A DNA stretch of 64,000 nucleotides, taken from positions 62,001 through 126,000 of the forward strand of contig NZ_JACLAF010000006.1 of NCBI RefSeq assembly GCF_015355625.1. The letters run 5' to 3'. Both the position numbers and the translations under genes were made by a program. This DNA is from Tamlana sp. I1 (lineage in GTDB: Bacteria > Bacteroidota > Bacteroidia > Flavobacteriales > Flavobacteriaceae). Positions 53,165-62,177 of the stretch are shown one piece after another; positions within the stretch are counted from its first letter, which is position 1; each line of letters begins with the position of its first letter. The notes below the pieces were generated by a model that worked only from the letters and a program-made list of their open reading frames with translations, ran no database searches and was not told the origin of the DNA.

Positions 53165-55714
53165 TTGAAATATTGTACTGCTATAATTCTTTTTATAGGA
53201 AGCCTTAATGTTAAGGCACAAATTGCAAATAAAAAGTACATCTTAGGAGAAATTACTGTTTCTGGTGATACGTCTTTTAGCGAACAAACCATTATTACTT
53301 ATTCGGGTTTAAGCAAAGGCAAAGAAATCACCATTCCTGGTGAAGCTATTAGTAACGCGATTAAAAAACTATGGAATTCTAAATTATTCGATAATATCGA
53401 AGTTTATGTCACCAATATTGAAGGTGATGTAGCAAGTCTTGAAATTAGATTATCCGATTTACCTCAAATAAACGACCTGAAAATTAATGGCGTTAAAAAG
53501 AGTAAACAAGACGAGATTATTAAAGATAACAACCTGAATAAAGGCGTAAAAGTTACCGAAAACCTTATTACTACAACAAAAAACTTTCTAACTAAAAAGT
53601 ACAAGAAAGACGGTTATTACAACACCAAAGTGCATATAAATACCATTCCTGTTAAAGACTCTATAGAAACCTCTAGAGTTAATATGGTATTAAATATTGA
53701 TAAAGGCGAAAAAGTTAAAGTTAAAGATATTACGTTTAGAGGCAATGATGTTTTGGACAGTAAAAAACTCCGAAGCAGCATGAAAAACACAAAAAAAATT
53801 AATCGCCTGCGTATTTGGAAACGTTCAAAATTTATAGATTCTGCATATCAAGCCGATTTAGGCCATGTTATTGATACTTATAAGAAAAACGGGTATAGAG
53901 ATGCTCGAGTTGTTGCAGACTCTTTAATTGTAAATAATGATAAAACCATTTCGCTTATAATAGATGTAACGGAAGGTGAACAATATAAATTTGGTGATAT
54001 TACATTTATAGGAAACTCGGCCTATTCTGATGAATACTTATCAAGGTTACTACGTATTAACAAAGGAGACACCTACAATAGCATTTTATTACAAGAACGT
54101 ATTGCAGACCAGTCTAAACCAGATGCTTTCGATATTACCAACCAATATCAAAATAACGGGTATTTATTTTCAACCATCAACTCGGTTGAAGTTAATGTAG
54201 AAGACCACGTTATTGATACTGAAATTAGAATTTCGGAAGGAAAACCAGCTTATTTCAACAGTGTATCTGTTGTTGGAAACGACAAAACTAACGACCACGT
54301 TATTTACAGAGAAATTCGTACACGTCCTGGTCAATTATACAGTAAAGCAAATATTGTACGTACCGTTAGAGAACTTGGTCAACTTGGCTTTTTTGATGCT
54401 CAAGAAATCGTACCAAACTTTAACAACCCAAATCCCGTTGCAGGAACAATAGACATGGAATATTCGGTAAAAGAAACCGGATCAAGTCAAATAGAACTAC
54501 AAGGTGGCTACGGTGGTGGTGGCTTTATTGGAACACTAGGGTTATCGTTCAATAACTTTTCGATAAAAAATATTTTCAATAAAAAAGCTTATAAACCGAT
54601 CCCTATGGGAGATGGTCAAAAACTAGCTTTACGTTTACAAGCCAGTCAGTTTTACCAAACCTACAGTTTTTCATTCTCTGAACCTTGGATGGGTGGTAAA
54701 CGTCCTATTCAGTTTTCGGCATCTTTATCGCATACCAAGCAGTTTTTATACGATTACCGAACTGGCAAAGCAGACCGCGATCAAAGTTTTAATATTACAG
54801 GAATTACTTTTGGCTTAGCTAAACGCCTTAAAGAACCAGACGATTATTTTATACTATCGCAAGCCGCTAGTTACCAACGTTACGATTTAAATAACTACAA
54901 TACTGGGTTATTTACTTTTGGCGATGGTTTTTCAAACAACTTATCTTATACTATTGGTTTAAGTAGAAACAACACAAGTGTAGACCCTATTTATCCAACA
55001 GGTGGGTCTAGCTTCTCTGTTAGCGCGAAATTCTCGCCACCATGGTCTTTATTTAATAATACAGACTATAAAGCCCTAAAAGAAGAGCGTGAAGAAAACG
55101 TAGCAAAACAATTAAACGTTAACAGCTCGCCAGAAGAAAGAGCAGAAGCAGGCGCGAGAGTTTCAGAAATAGATCAAGAACGTTATAACTGGTTGGAGTT
55201 TTACAAGCTGAAGTTTAAAGGGGAATGGTATTTCCAACTTTTTAAAGATTTAGTAGTAAGACCTAGCACAGAATTCGGGTTCTTAGGTGCTTATAATAAT
55301 GATAGAGGAGTTATTCCATTTGAGCGTTTCTTTCTTGGAGGCGATGGCTTAGGAAGTTACAGTCTAGATGGTAGAGAAGCGATTCAGTTACGTGGTTACC
55401 CAAATCAATCTTTATCAAGTCAAGATGGAGGAACGATATACAATAAATTTTCATTAGAGGTACGTTACCCAATAACATTAAAAGCGTCGGCTAAAATATT
55501 TGCGCTAACTTTTGCAGAAGCAGGAGCTTCTTACGACAACTTTAGAGCTTATAACCCTTTCGATTTGAAAAGATCGGCAGGTTTAGGACTTAGAATTTTT
55601 ATGCCAGCATTTGGTTTATTAGGTATAGATTTCGGTTATGGTTTCGACCCATTACCTGGACAGACTGTAAGAAATGGGTGGGAAACACACTTTATTATCG
55701 GACAGCAATTTTAA
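53165..55714 (+). CDS. bamA: Outer membrane protein assembly factor BamA
   Basis: An Omp85-family insertase. Five POTRA domains (about residues 22-410; for example YILGEITVSGD, VKVKDITFRGN, YKFGDITFIGN) precede a 16-stranded barrel starting near IELQGGYGGGG. The barrel contains YPTGGSSFSVSAKFSPPW and the VRGYP-like loop LRGYPNQS, and ends WETHFIIGQQF with terminal Phe. I prefer a TTG start at 53165 because it gives a clean signal peptide (KYCTAIILFIGSLNVKAQ). The same frame stays open upstream (GTG 53126, ATG 53075) but those starts overlap uppS and push the signal peptide inward. Confidence 0.92.
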   Translation: MKYCTAIILFIGSLNVKAQIANKKYILGEITVSGDTSFSEQTIITYSGLSKGKEITIPGEAISNAIKKLWNSKLFDNIEVYVTNIEGDVASLEIRLSDLPQINDLKINGVKKSKQDEIIKDNNLNKGVKVTENLITTTKNFLTKKYKKDGYYNTKVHINTIPVKDSIETSRVNMVLNIDKGEKVKVKDITFRGNDVLDSKKLRSSMKNTKKINRLRIWKRSKFIDSAYQADLGHVIDTYKKNGYRDARVVADSLIVNNDKTISLIIDVTEGEQYKFGDITFIGNSAYSDEYLSRLLRINKGDTYNSILLQERIADQSKPDAFDITNQYQNNGYLFSTINSVEVNVEDHVIDTEIRISEGKPAYFNSVSVVGNDKTNDHVIYREIRTRPGQLYSKANIVRTVRELGQLGFFDAQEIVPNFNNPNPVAGTIDMEYSVKETGSSQIELQGGYGGGGFIGTLGLSFNNFSIKNIFNKKAYKPIPMGDGQKLALRLQASQFYQTYSFSFSEPWMGGKRPIQFSASLSHTKQFLYDYRTGKADRDQSFNITGITFGLAKRLKEPDDYFILSQAASYQRYDLNNYNTGLFTFGDGFSNNLSYTIGLSRNNTSVDPIYPTGGSSFSVSAKFSPPWSLFNNTDYKALKEEREENVAKQLNVNSSPEERAEAGARVSEIDQERYNWLEFYKLKFKGEWYFQLFKDLVVRPSTEFGFLGAYNNDRGVIPFERFFLGGDGLGSYSLDGREAIQLRGYPNQSLSSQDGGTIYNKFSLEVRYPITLKASAKIFALTFAEAGASYDNFRAYNPFDLKRSAGLGLRIFMPAFGLLGIDFGYGFDPLPGQTVRNGWETHFIIGQQF

Positions 55715-55965
55715 ACCACAATTAATTTTGGCATGATATTTTCTAATAACACTTTAATGTTTTTAATGGGAAATAAAATTTTTAAGATTATATTTCGTTA
55801 ATTTTGAAGATTAAGTTTTAAAAATACGGCTTATTTAGTAGCAGAAATTAGAACTTATAAAACCATAAATTATAAAACATTAAACCAATGAAACGAGTAT
55901 TGTTAAAAAAGTTAAACCTTGAAAAAAACAATAAATGCACGTTACATGTTACCAAGAATAGAAAT

Positions 55966-56970
55966 ATGTTGAAATACATTAAAACCAACGTTCTTTTTTT
56001 ACTGATATTAGTATTTATCTCTTGCTTTTCATCGCATGCACAACGTGGTGTTAGAATAGGTTATATAGACACCGAATACATTTTAGAAAATGTTCCAGAA
56101 TATCAAGAAGCTTCCATACAATTAAATCAGAAAGCTGAAAAATGGAAAAATGAAATTCACGAAAAATTAGCGGCTATTAACCAAAAGCGAAAAGATTTAA
56201 GCACCGAAAAAGTGCTTTTAACTGAAGAGCTTATTCATGAACGCGAAGAAGATATAGATTTTGAAGAAAGTGAAATTTTAGACTATCAACAAAAACGATT
56301 TGGACCAAATGGCGATTTGTTTATTCAAAAAAAACAGTTGATGCAGCCTATTCAAGATCAAATTTTTGCAGCAGTACAAGATATTGCTGAAGGAAAAAAA
56401 TATGATTTTATTTTTGACAAATCATCAGATGCAACCATGTTGTTCTCGGCAAAACGTTATGATTTAAGCGAGCAAATATTAAGAAGTATTACAAGATCGT
56501 CTAAAAGAAATCAAGCACAAACAAAAGCAGAACGACGCGCTGCCGAACAAGAGGAATTAATTCCTGAAGTTAATGAAGAGCTTGATGCTAGAGAACAAGC
56601 TTTAGAAGAAAAGAAAGCGGCACGTGAAACTGCCGTTGAAAAACGAAGACAAGAAGCTTTAGCGGCTAGAGAAGCTAAGAAAAGAGAAGCTGCTGAAAGA
56701 CGTGAACAAACATTAGCAGAAAGAGAAAAAGCAAAACAAGCTAAAATTGATGCTAGAAACGGTGTAACACCACAAGAGGAATCGAATAAAACAGAAACCG
56801 TAAAGGAAGGTGAAGCTGCTGAAACAAAAACTAGAGAGCAACTTATCGAAGAAAATAAACAAAAGAAGTTGGCTGAGCGTGAAGCCAGAAAAAAAGAATT
56901 AGAAGAGAGAAAACAAAGAATATTAGAAGAACGCCAGAAGGCAAAAGAAAGTGAAAACCAAAACAAATAA
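55966..56970 (+). CDS. Skp/OmpH-family periplasmic chaperone with long charged tail
   Basis: A 334-residue protein from the ATG at 55966, which starts a good signal peptide (MLKYIKTNVLFLLILVFISC, ending SSHAQ); an in-frame ATG at 55888 would add 26 residues before it. The OmpH core (about 30-185) opens with VRIGYIDTEYILENVPEYQEA. The last 150 residues are almost only Glu, Lys, Arg and Ala, with repeats such as AEREKAKQAK and LEERKQRILEERQKAKE, predicted as one long coiled coil. Standard Skp is about half this length. It probably guards unfolded outer membrane proteins on the way to BamA. A second Skp gene follows. Confidence 0.85.
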   Translation: MLKYIKTNVLFLLILVFISCFSSHAQRGVRIGYIDTEYILENVPEYQEASIQLNQKAEKWKNEIHEKLAAINQKRKDLSTEKVLLTEELIHEREEDIDFEESEILDYQQKRFGPNGDLFIQKKQLMQPIQDQIFAAVQDIAEGKKYDFIFDKSSDATMLFSAKRYDLSEQILRSITRSSKRNQAQTKAERRAAEQEELIPEVNEELDAREQALEEKKAARETAVEKRRQEALAAREAKKREAAERREQTLAEREKAKQAKIDARNGVTPQEESNKTETVKEGEAAETKTREQLIEENKQKKLAEREARKKELEERKQRILEERQKAKESENQNK

Positions 56971-57001
56971 TCAATTTATAACACAATTAATACTATTTAA
57001 A

Positions 57002-57502
57002 ATGAAACAATTAAAAACACTCTTATTAGCAACTGCATTATGTATTGTATCTGTAAGTTTTACACAAGCACAAAGCAAAGTTGCCCATATAAATACTCAG
57101 GAGTTAATCGCAGCAATGCCTGAAGCTATTGCAGCTCAAAAAGAAATTGAAACTTTAGGTAAAACCTACCAAACAGATATTCAAGCATCTATTACAGAAT
57201 ATCAAAACACTGTAAAACAATACGAAAGTGAAGCAGCTACTAAAACTGATGAAGAAAATCAAAAAAGAGGTTTAGAGCTACAAGAAAAACAACAACGTAT
57301 TCAACAATTTAGATCAGATGCACAACAAGACATCGCTAAAAAAGAAGCAGAATTGTTTAAACCAATTCAAGAAAAAGCGATGAAAGCAATTCAAGAGGTT
57401 GCAAAAGCAAAAGGTTTTCAATATGTTTTAGACAGAGCATCTTTAATTGTTGCCGATGGAACAGACATCTTAGCAGACGTAAAGAAAAAGTTAGGTATCT
57501 AA
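57002..57502 (+). CDS. skp: Skp/OmpH-family periplasmic chaperone
   Basis: A 166-residue chaperone of normal length starting at the ATG at 57002. The signal peptide (MKQLKTLLLATALC...TQAQ) precedes KVAHINTQELIAAMPEA, a central helical hairpin rich in Glu/Lys/Gln (the Skp tentacle), and a C-terminal strand-helix ending YVLDRASLIVADGTDI. It lies 31 bp after the longer paralogue and is followed by an intrinsic terminator. The pair with bamA upstream mirrors the bamA-skp arrangement of other bacteria. Confidence 0.93.
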   Translation: MKQLKTLLLATALCIVSVSFTQAQSKVAHINTQELIAAMPEAIAAQKEIETLGKTYQTDIQASITEYQNTVKQYESEAATKTDEENQKRGLELQEKQQRIQQFRSDAQQDIAKKEAELFKPIQEKAMKAIQEVAKAKGFQYVLDRASLIVADGTDILADVKKKLGI

Positions 57503-57525
57503 TACAAACGCCCAACGATATAAAA

Positions 57526-57551
57526 AAAGCTACCTCTAAGAGGTGGCTTTT
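57526..57551 (+). terminator. Intrinsic terminator after skp
   Basis: AAGCTACCTC and GAGGTGGCTT pair around a 3-nt loop and are followed by seven T, 24 bp after the skp stop. Confidence 0.9.
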
Positions 57552-57659
57552 TTTATTTTAGTACTAATGAATCAAATAAATTTTAACATTATTTTAACAC
57601 GTATAAACTTCGTTTCTAAAAGCATAAACTTACATTTAAAGCTTATTTAAATCCAAAAC

Positions 57660-58010
57660 ATGAAGTTTATGAAAAATTTTATTACCCTTCTCCTGTTAAC
57701 TGTTTTATTATCTTGTAGTACTGATTCTGATGTATCACCCGATACAAACTACGAAAATTCAACTTATATTATAGATGGCAAAGCATACCAAATGAAAGTT
57801 GACGTTACAAATAATGAGAAGCCTGTTGTTATAAAAACAGAAGAATCAGAATATATCCAAACGCTTTTAGAAAAAAATACAACTATATTGTTTGAAGATT
57901 CAGAAACTGGATATATCTATCTATTTGAGGACACAAAATCATACGAATTATTTATAAGTGACAATAATTTATATGCTAAAAAGAGAGCTGTAAAAAGAAC
58001 TGATGATTAA
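57660..58010 (+). CDS. Small lipoprotein of unknown function
   Basis: A 116-residue protein with a lipoprotein signal peptide (NFITLLLLTVLLSC, Cys20) followed by an acidic linker (STDSDVSPDTN) and about 85 residues of short strands. I recognise no domain. An alternative start is the Met at codon 4. It lies alone between two intrinsic terminators, so it is an independent transcription unit between skp and murI. Confidence 0.7.
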   Translation: MKFMKNFITLLLLTVLLSCSTDSDVSPDTNYENSTYIIDGKAYQMKVDVTNNEKPVVIKTEESEYIQTLLEKNTTILFEDSETGYIYLFEDTKSYELFISDNNLYAKKRAVKRTDD

Positions 58011-58045
58011 ATAAGATCAACCTAGTAAAACATAATAATTCCCAA

Positions 58046-58077
58046 AAAAAGCTGTCGATTTAAAGACAGCTTTTTTT
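58046..58077 (+). terminator. Intrinsic terminator after the small lipoprotein gene
   Basis: AAAGCTGTC and GACAGCTTT pair around a 7-nt loop, followed by seven T. It ends 13 bp before the murI start, so murI must have a promoter that overlaps or follows it, or rely on readthrough. Confidence 0.9.
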
Positions 58078-58090
58078 ATTTTTGATAATG

Positions 58091-58870
58091 ATGAACAAGC
58101 AACCTATTGGTATTTTCGATTCTGGTATTGGAGGCACTTCCATTTGGAAAGAAATACACGCCATTTTACCATACGAAAACATGATTTATTTGGCTGATAG
58201 TAAAAATGCACCTTACGGTCCGAAGGGAAAGGAGGCTATTATAGAGTTAAGCATTAAAAACACCGACTATTTAATAAAACAAAACTGTAAACTTATTGTT
58301 GTAGCCTGTAACACCGCTACTACAAATGCTATAGATTATCTTAGAGCAAACTATAAAATACCTTTTATTGGCATAGAACCAGCTATAAAACCAGCCGTTT
58401 TACATAGTAAAACCCATACCGTTGGTATTCTGGCAACCAAAGGCACTTTAAGTAGTGAATTGTTCCATAAAACTTCAAACCTGTTTGCAAGTCAAGCTGA
58501 AATTATTGAACAAAACGGCAATGGCATTGTAGAGCTTATTGAAGGAGGAAAACTTTATTCGGAAGAAATGAATGCCCTTTTAAAGCTGTATTTAAACCCG
58601 ATGGTAGATGCCAATATAGATTATCTGGTTTTAGGCTGCACCCACTACCCTTACCTTTTACCTCAGCTTTTAAAAATTCTTCCAAAACATGTAAAAATTA
58701 TTGATTCTGGTGAAGCCGTAGCACGACAAACCAAAGCCATTTTAGAAAAGCATGATTTATTAAATTCACAAACGAAATTAGCTGAAACGAAATTTTACAC
58801 CAATGGAAATCCTGAAATTATGGCGTCTCTTTTAGCAGAGAACAACAAAGTGTCGTATCTAGATTTTTAA
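58091..58870 (+). CDS. murI: Glutamate racemase
   Basis: A 259-residue racemase that makes D-glutamate for peptidoglycan. IGIFDSGIGGTSIW opens the protein with the conserved Asp-Ser. The catalytic cysteines are in VVACNTATTNAI (about 70) and LGCTHYPYL (about 180). I used the ATG at 58091; an adjacent ATG at 58088 is equally possible. It follows the skp/lipoprotein genes on the same strand. Confidence 0.95.
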   Translation: MNKQPIGIFDSGIGGTSIWKEIHAILPYENMIYLADSKNAPYGPKGKEAIIELSIKNTDYLIKQNCKLIVVACNTATTNAIDYLRANYKIPFIGIEPAIKPAVLHSKTHTVGILATKGTLSSELFHKTSNLFASQAEIIEQNGNGIVELIEGGKLYSEEMNALLKLYLNPMVDANIDYLVLGCTHYPYLLPQLLKILPKHVKIIDSGEAVARQTKAILEKHDLLNSQTKLAETKFYTNGNPEIMASLLAENNKVSYLDF

Positions 58871-59067
58871 TAGAAGCCGTGTATTGCGTTAGCGATTGAA
58901 ACGGCATCCTTTTTTAAGAATAAGCACAAAGCACTTATATGAAGCAGAATTAAAAAAAAGGTAAAAAATAATGGCTAAAAAAAAACTTAAAAAAGATATA
59001 GTGGAAAGCGCGACCCTTGTGGTAACGCCAAAATTTAACACCGTATTTAAATTATCGAGAGTAAAAT
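58871..59067. repeat. Intergenic element with GCGACCC and GAAACGGCATCC blocks
   Basis: The interval after murI holds GCGATTGAAACGGCATCC followed by T residues (about 58889-58915), and AAAAGATATAGTGGAAAGCG followed by CGACCCTTGTGGTAACGCC (about 58991-59030). From memory, similar blocks recur downstream of genes in Flavobacteriaceae genomes, so I take this as a repeated intergenic element, possibly with a terminator role for murI. A 35-codon frame (58971-59078) runs through it but is not convincing. Confidence 0.4.
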
Positions 59068-59583
59068 CTACTCTTTAAACCAACTGGAGTATTTTATATA
59101 ATTATCGGCAATACGATTAATTTCTCCCGAGATTAATTCTTCACTAATGTCTTTCACTTTTTTAGCAGGAACACCAGCATAAATACTACCAGTTTCAACC
59201 CGTGTGTTTTTAGTTACTACGGCTCCTGCAGCAATAATACTATTGCTTTCAACAACACAGCCATCCATAACAATACTACCCATACCAATTAAAACATTAT
59301 CGTTTATTGTACAACCGTGTACCAAGGCATTATGCCCGATAGACACATTATTACCAATGTTTGTGGGCGCAGTTAAATAAGTAGCGTGAATTACGGCACC
59401 ATCTTGAATATTAACTTTATTGCCCATTTTAATGTAATTTACATCGCCACGAATTACGGCACTAAACCAAACACTACATTGTTTCCCCATGATAACATCG
59501 CCAACAATAGTAGCGTTTTCGGCTATAAAACAATCTTCTGGAATTTGTGGAGATTTTCCGTTTACAGGTTTGATTACAGGCAT
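59068..59583 (-). CDS. Gamma carbonic anhydrase-like hexapeptide-repeat protein
   Basis: A 171-residue left-handed beta-helix protein of the YrdA/PaaY/CaiE group. Hexapeptide turns run from about 15 to 130 (ATIVGDVIMG, IRGDVNYIKMGNKVNIQDGAVIH, NVSIGHNALVHGCTI, LIGMGSIVMDGC). His residues in GAVIHA and IGHNALVHG match the zinc ligands of gamma-class carbonic anhydrases. Many members of this group have weak or no hydratase activity, so the enzyme role is tentative. It lies 55 bp downstream of the PorP/SprF gene on the same strand. Confidence 0.88.
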   Translation of the reverse strand: MPVIKPVNGKSPQIPEDCFIAENATIVGDVIMGKQCSVWFSAVIRGDVNYIKMGNKVNIQDGAVIHATYLTAPTNIGNNVSIGHNALVHGCTINDNVLIGMGSIVMDGCVVESNSIIAAGAVVTKNTRVETGSIYAGVPAKKVKDISEELISGEINRIADNYIKYSSWFKE

Positions 59584-59638
59584 GATGGGTGTTTGGTTAT
59601 TAGTTATTGGTTGTTGGTTATTGGCGCTTGACTCTTAA

Positions 59639-60649
59639 TTAATTAACTGCTGGACAATAACATTCATAACGTTCGCGTGTGCAGTTAAAATTATAGCCTA
59701 GTGTTAACTGATGAAAACCTGAGTTGGTATAAACAACAGAATTTGTTTGATACGTATAATTATAAGCAAACAAGAAGTTTTTATAATTAACCCCAACAAT
59801 TGGTGTAATTTGGTTTAATTTCTGACTATCAATGGCACCTGAATTTGTTAAATATTCAGCACCATCTAAACTGTGTCTGTAAGATAGTCCGCCCCAAATG
59901 GTACCAAAGGCCATATCTTTATAAACTTTTGCATTCACATCGATAATGCTTTCTTTGGTCGCTTCTTTGTACTGAAATAAAACAGATGGCTCATAAGACA
60001 ATGAGCTGCCAAACTTATTGAACACGTAACCGGCAGAAAACAAATAACGTCTTAAGTTACTAGTAATTTGAAGGTCGTTATTAACGCCCGAATTTTCTAG
60101 GAGATTTTTAACTGTACCGTGCATATAAAAATCTAGGTAATGGTACGAAAATCCAAAATCCATATTAAAATTTATTTCACTTTGCACGATTCCTCCAATA
60201 ATAGGATCGCGAACAGGAGTATCATTTAAAAAATCACTTTCATCTAATTGGTATTGAACAAATCCAGCACTTAGTCCAAAAGACAGCATATTTAAATCTG
60301 TTACACTTCTAGAAAACATTAAATGATGTGCATAGGTAACATAGGCTCCTTTTTGAGAGTGATAACCGTTTTTATCGGCATAAACAATACCACCAATTGC
60401 AGATTGAGACTCCCCTAACCTACTATTTACACTCATGGTTAAAAGTTTTGGAGCATCATCTTGCCCAAACCATTGCTGTCTTGCTGTTAGTCTAATTTTA
60501 GCACAATTAGCAGCACCAGCCATGGAAGGGTGTATTAAATAATAATTATCGACCAGATAATCGGAATAAACAGGCATACCTTCTTGTGCCCTAATAAATT
60601 GAGTGCAGAGCAGAGCAACCAGTAGTGTTAGTAAGAATTTAAAATTCAT
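59639..60649 (-). CDS. PorP/SprF-family type IX secretion membrane protein
   Basis: A 336-residue outer membrane barrel protein. The signal peptide ends near IRAQ. The mature start EGMPVYSDYLVDNYYLIHPSMAGA is the hallmark of the PorP/SprF family (usually QxPxxSQYMFNxxxxNPAYAG). The rest is amphipathic strands. SprF helps SprB-type adhesins reach the surface through T9SS, and such genes often sit next to a large adhesin gene. None is adjacent here, so the client is unknown. Most flavobacteria have many copies of this family. Confidence 0.9.
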   Translation of the reverse strand: MNFKFLLTLLVALLCTQFIRAQEGMPVYSDYLVDNYYLIHPSMAGAANCAKIRLTARQQWFGQDDAPKLLTMSVNSRLGESQSAIGGIVYADKNGYHSQKGAYVTYAHHLMFSRSVTDLNMLSFGLSAGFVQYQLDESDFLNDTPVRDPIIGGIVQSEINFNMDFGFSYHYLDFYMHGTVKNLLENSGVNNDLQITSNLRRYLFSAGYVFNKFGSSLSYEPSVLFQYKEATKESIIDVNAKVYKDMAFGTIWGGLSYRHSLDGAEYLTNSGAIDSQKLNQITPIVGVNYKNFLFAYNYTYQTNSVVYTNSGFHQLTLGYNFNCTRERYECYCPAVN

Positions 60650-60827
60650 GTTTAGAGTAGGTTTAGTTTTAGTAGCTGTTGTATAAAAATAAAGGTAATC
60701 ATCTAGTTCTCATACTAAAAACACCTCCTAAAAAAATAAGAGATGTCACTTTTAAAATCAACAACATAACTCAAATATATGGATATCTGTAGTTTTCTTT
60801 TAGTATTTTTGTCAAAAATTAGTTGAA

Positions 60828-61730
60828 ATGAATACTTTCAAGGTTTCTGTGCAAGAAACATCCAATAATGCTATCGTAAAATTTGAAACCAATCATTTTA
60901 TTACGCAGCACCAAAGTTTTGAATTTAATAATATTGATGAAGCCAAAGCATCGCCTTTAGCCCAACAATTATTCTATTTACCATTTGTTAAAAAGGTTTA
61001 TATCTCGGGGAATTTTATCGCTGTGGAACGCTACGCCATTGTAGAATGGAATGACGTACAAGATGAAGTTGCCGAACAAATTGAAGCCTATCTAAACGAT
61101 GGCGGTATTGCTGTTGAAGATACAGCGGCACCTAAAAAAGTTCCTGTAACGGTTTATGCCGAAAGCACACCAAATCCTTCGGTTATGAAGTTTGTGGCTA
61201 ACAAAAAAATTGTTCGCGCCTTATTTGAATTCACGTCTATAGATGAAGCCAAATTATCACCTTTAGCAACCGAATTATTTCATTTTCCATTTGTGAAAAG
61301 TGTTTTTTTAGATGAAAACTATGTTTCGATAACAAAATATGACATTGCTGAATGGCAAGACATTACCGTTGAACTTCGTGAATTTATAAGAACCTATATT
61401 GAAAACGGAAAAGAAATTGTAGCACCAGAGGCTGCTGAAACGTTACAAAAATCGGAGACGCAATTAGATTCTAAATATGATGCTTTAGACGACACGTCGA
61501 AAGAAATCATCAATATTCTTGAGGAATACGTAAAACCTGCAGTGGCTAGTGATGGTGGAAACATACAATTCATCGCTTACGATGCCGACACAAAGAACGT
61601 AAGTGTACTATTACAGGGCGCTTGTAGCGGTTGCCCTTCGTCTACATACACATTAAAAAGTGGCATAGAAAACATGTTAAAAGAAATGATGCCTGGAAAA
61701 GTTGCTATGGTTGAGGCAATTAACGGATAA
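60828..61730 (+). CDS. NifU-type Fe-S scaffold with two tandem Nfu N-terminal domains
   Basis: A 300-residue protein. Two copies of the Nfu N-terminal domain lie at about 2-92 and 107-195 (paired motifs EAKASPLAQQLFYLPFVKKVYI and EAKLSPLATELFHFPFVKSVFL). A C-terminal NifU domain (about 222-300) carries the cluster-binding CxxC in GACSGCPSS (Cys266, Cys269). Nfu proteins pass assembled Fe-S clusters to target enzymes. The doubling of the N-terminal domain is unusual in most phyla but recurs in flavobacteria. A TATTTTTG box at 60804-60811 is a candidate -7 element. Confidence 0.92.
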   Translation: MNTFKVSVQETSNNAIVKFETNHFITQHQSFEFNNIDEAKASPLAQQLFYLPFVKKVYISGNFIAVERYAIVEWNDVQDEVAEQIEAYLNDGGIAVEDTAAPKKVPVTVYAESTPNPSVMKFVANKKIVRALFEFTSIDEAKLSPLATELFHFPFVKSVFLDENYVSITKYDIAEWQDITVELREFIRTYIENGKEIVAPEAAETLQKSETQLDSKYDALDDTSKEIINILEEYVKPAVASDGGNIQFIAYDADTKNVSVLLQGACSGCPSSTYTLKSGIENMLKEMMPGKVAMVEAING

Positions 61731-61779
61731 TTGAATAATTTTTACTAACTTTAAGTTCACACTTAAATTAATAAAAATT

Positions 61780-61980
61780 ATGGCAGTATTAAAAGTTATT
61801 GAAGTCTTAGCTAATTCGAGTAAAAGTTGGGAAGATGCAACAAAACAAGCAGTAAAACACGCCTCTAAAACGGTAAAAAACATTCGTTCTGTTTACGTTC
61901 AAGATCATAGTGCCAACGTAAAAGATGGTGAAATTACAGATTATAGAGTGAATGTAAAAATTACTTTTGAAGTCGATTAG
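61780..61980 (+). CDS. Dodecin-family flavin-binding protein
   Basis: A 66-residue protein matching dodecin: VLKVIEVLANSSKSWEDATKQAV, then VKNIRSVYVQDHSANV and a final strand YRVNVKITFEVD. Dodecins form hollow dodecamers that store flavins, CoA or related molecules. The usual flavin-stacking Trp is present (SWEDA). It lies 49 bp after the NifU-type gene and ends at a terminator, so the two may be cotranscribed. Confidence 0.93.
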   Translation: MAVLKVIEVLANSSKSWEDATKQAVKHASKTVKNIRSVYVQDHSANVKDGEITDYRVNVKITFEVD

Positions 61981-62013
61981 ATCACTTCAAAAGAAAAAAA
62001 TCTTAAGATTAAA

Positions 62014-62042
62014 AAAAGCGTTCAATTATTGAGCGCTTTTTT
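62014..62042 (+). terminator. Intrinsic terminator after the dodecin gene
   Basis: AAAAGCG and CGCTTTT plus an inner TTCAA/TTGAG extension form a stem with a 3-nt loop, followed by T residues, 34 bp after the dodecin stop. Confidence 0.88.
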
Positions 62043-62177
62043 ATGCCTTTTATCCCCGTTTATTTGAAGTTTATCGATGCGCTTTAACAAATAGAAATAA
62101 GTTTCTTTTTTAAACCGTATTAATTCGATAAATCTTAAAATAATTTTAATTTTACAGGACAAATTAACTTATACATT

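Noticed and set aside
56511-56966. 151-codon gene on the minus strand
   Set aside because: It is the antisense frame of the Glu/Lys-rich Skp tail; the Ser/Phe/Ala-rich peptide is a by-product of that composition.
58971-59078. 35-codon gene after murI
   Set aside because: It lies within the putative repeat element and overlaps the end of the converging hexapeptide-protein gene.
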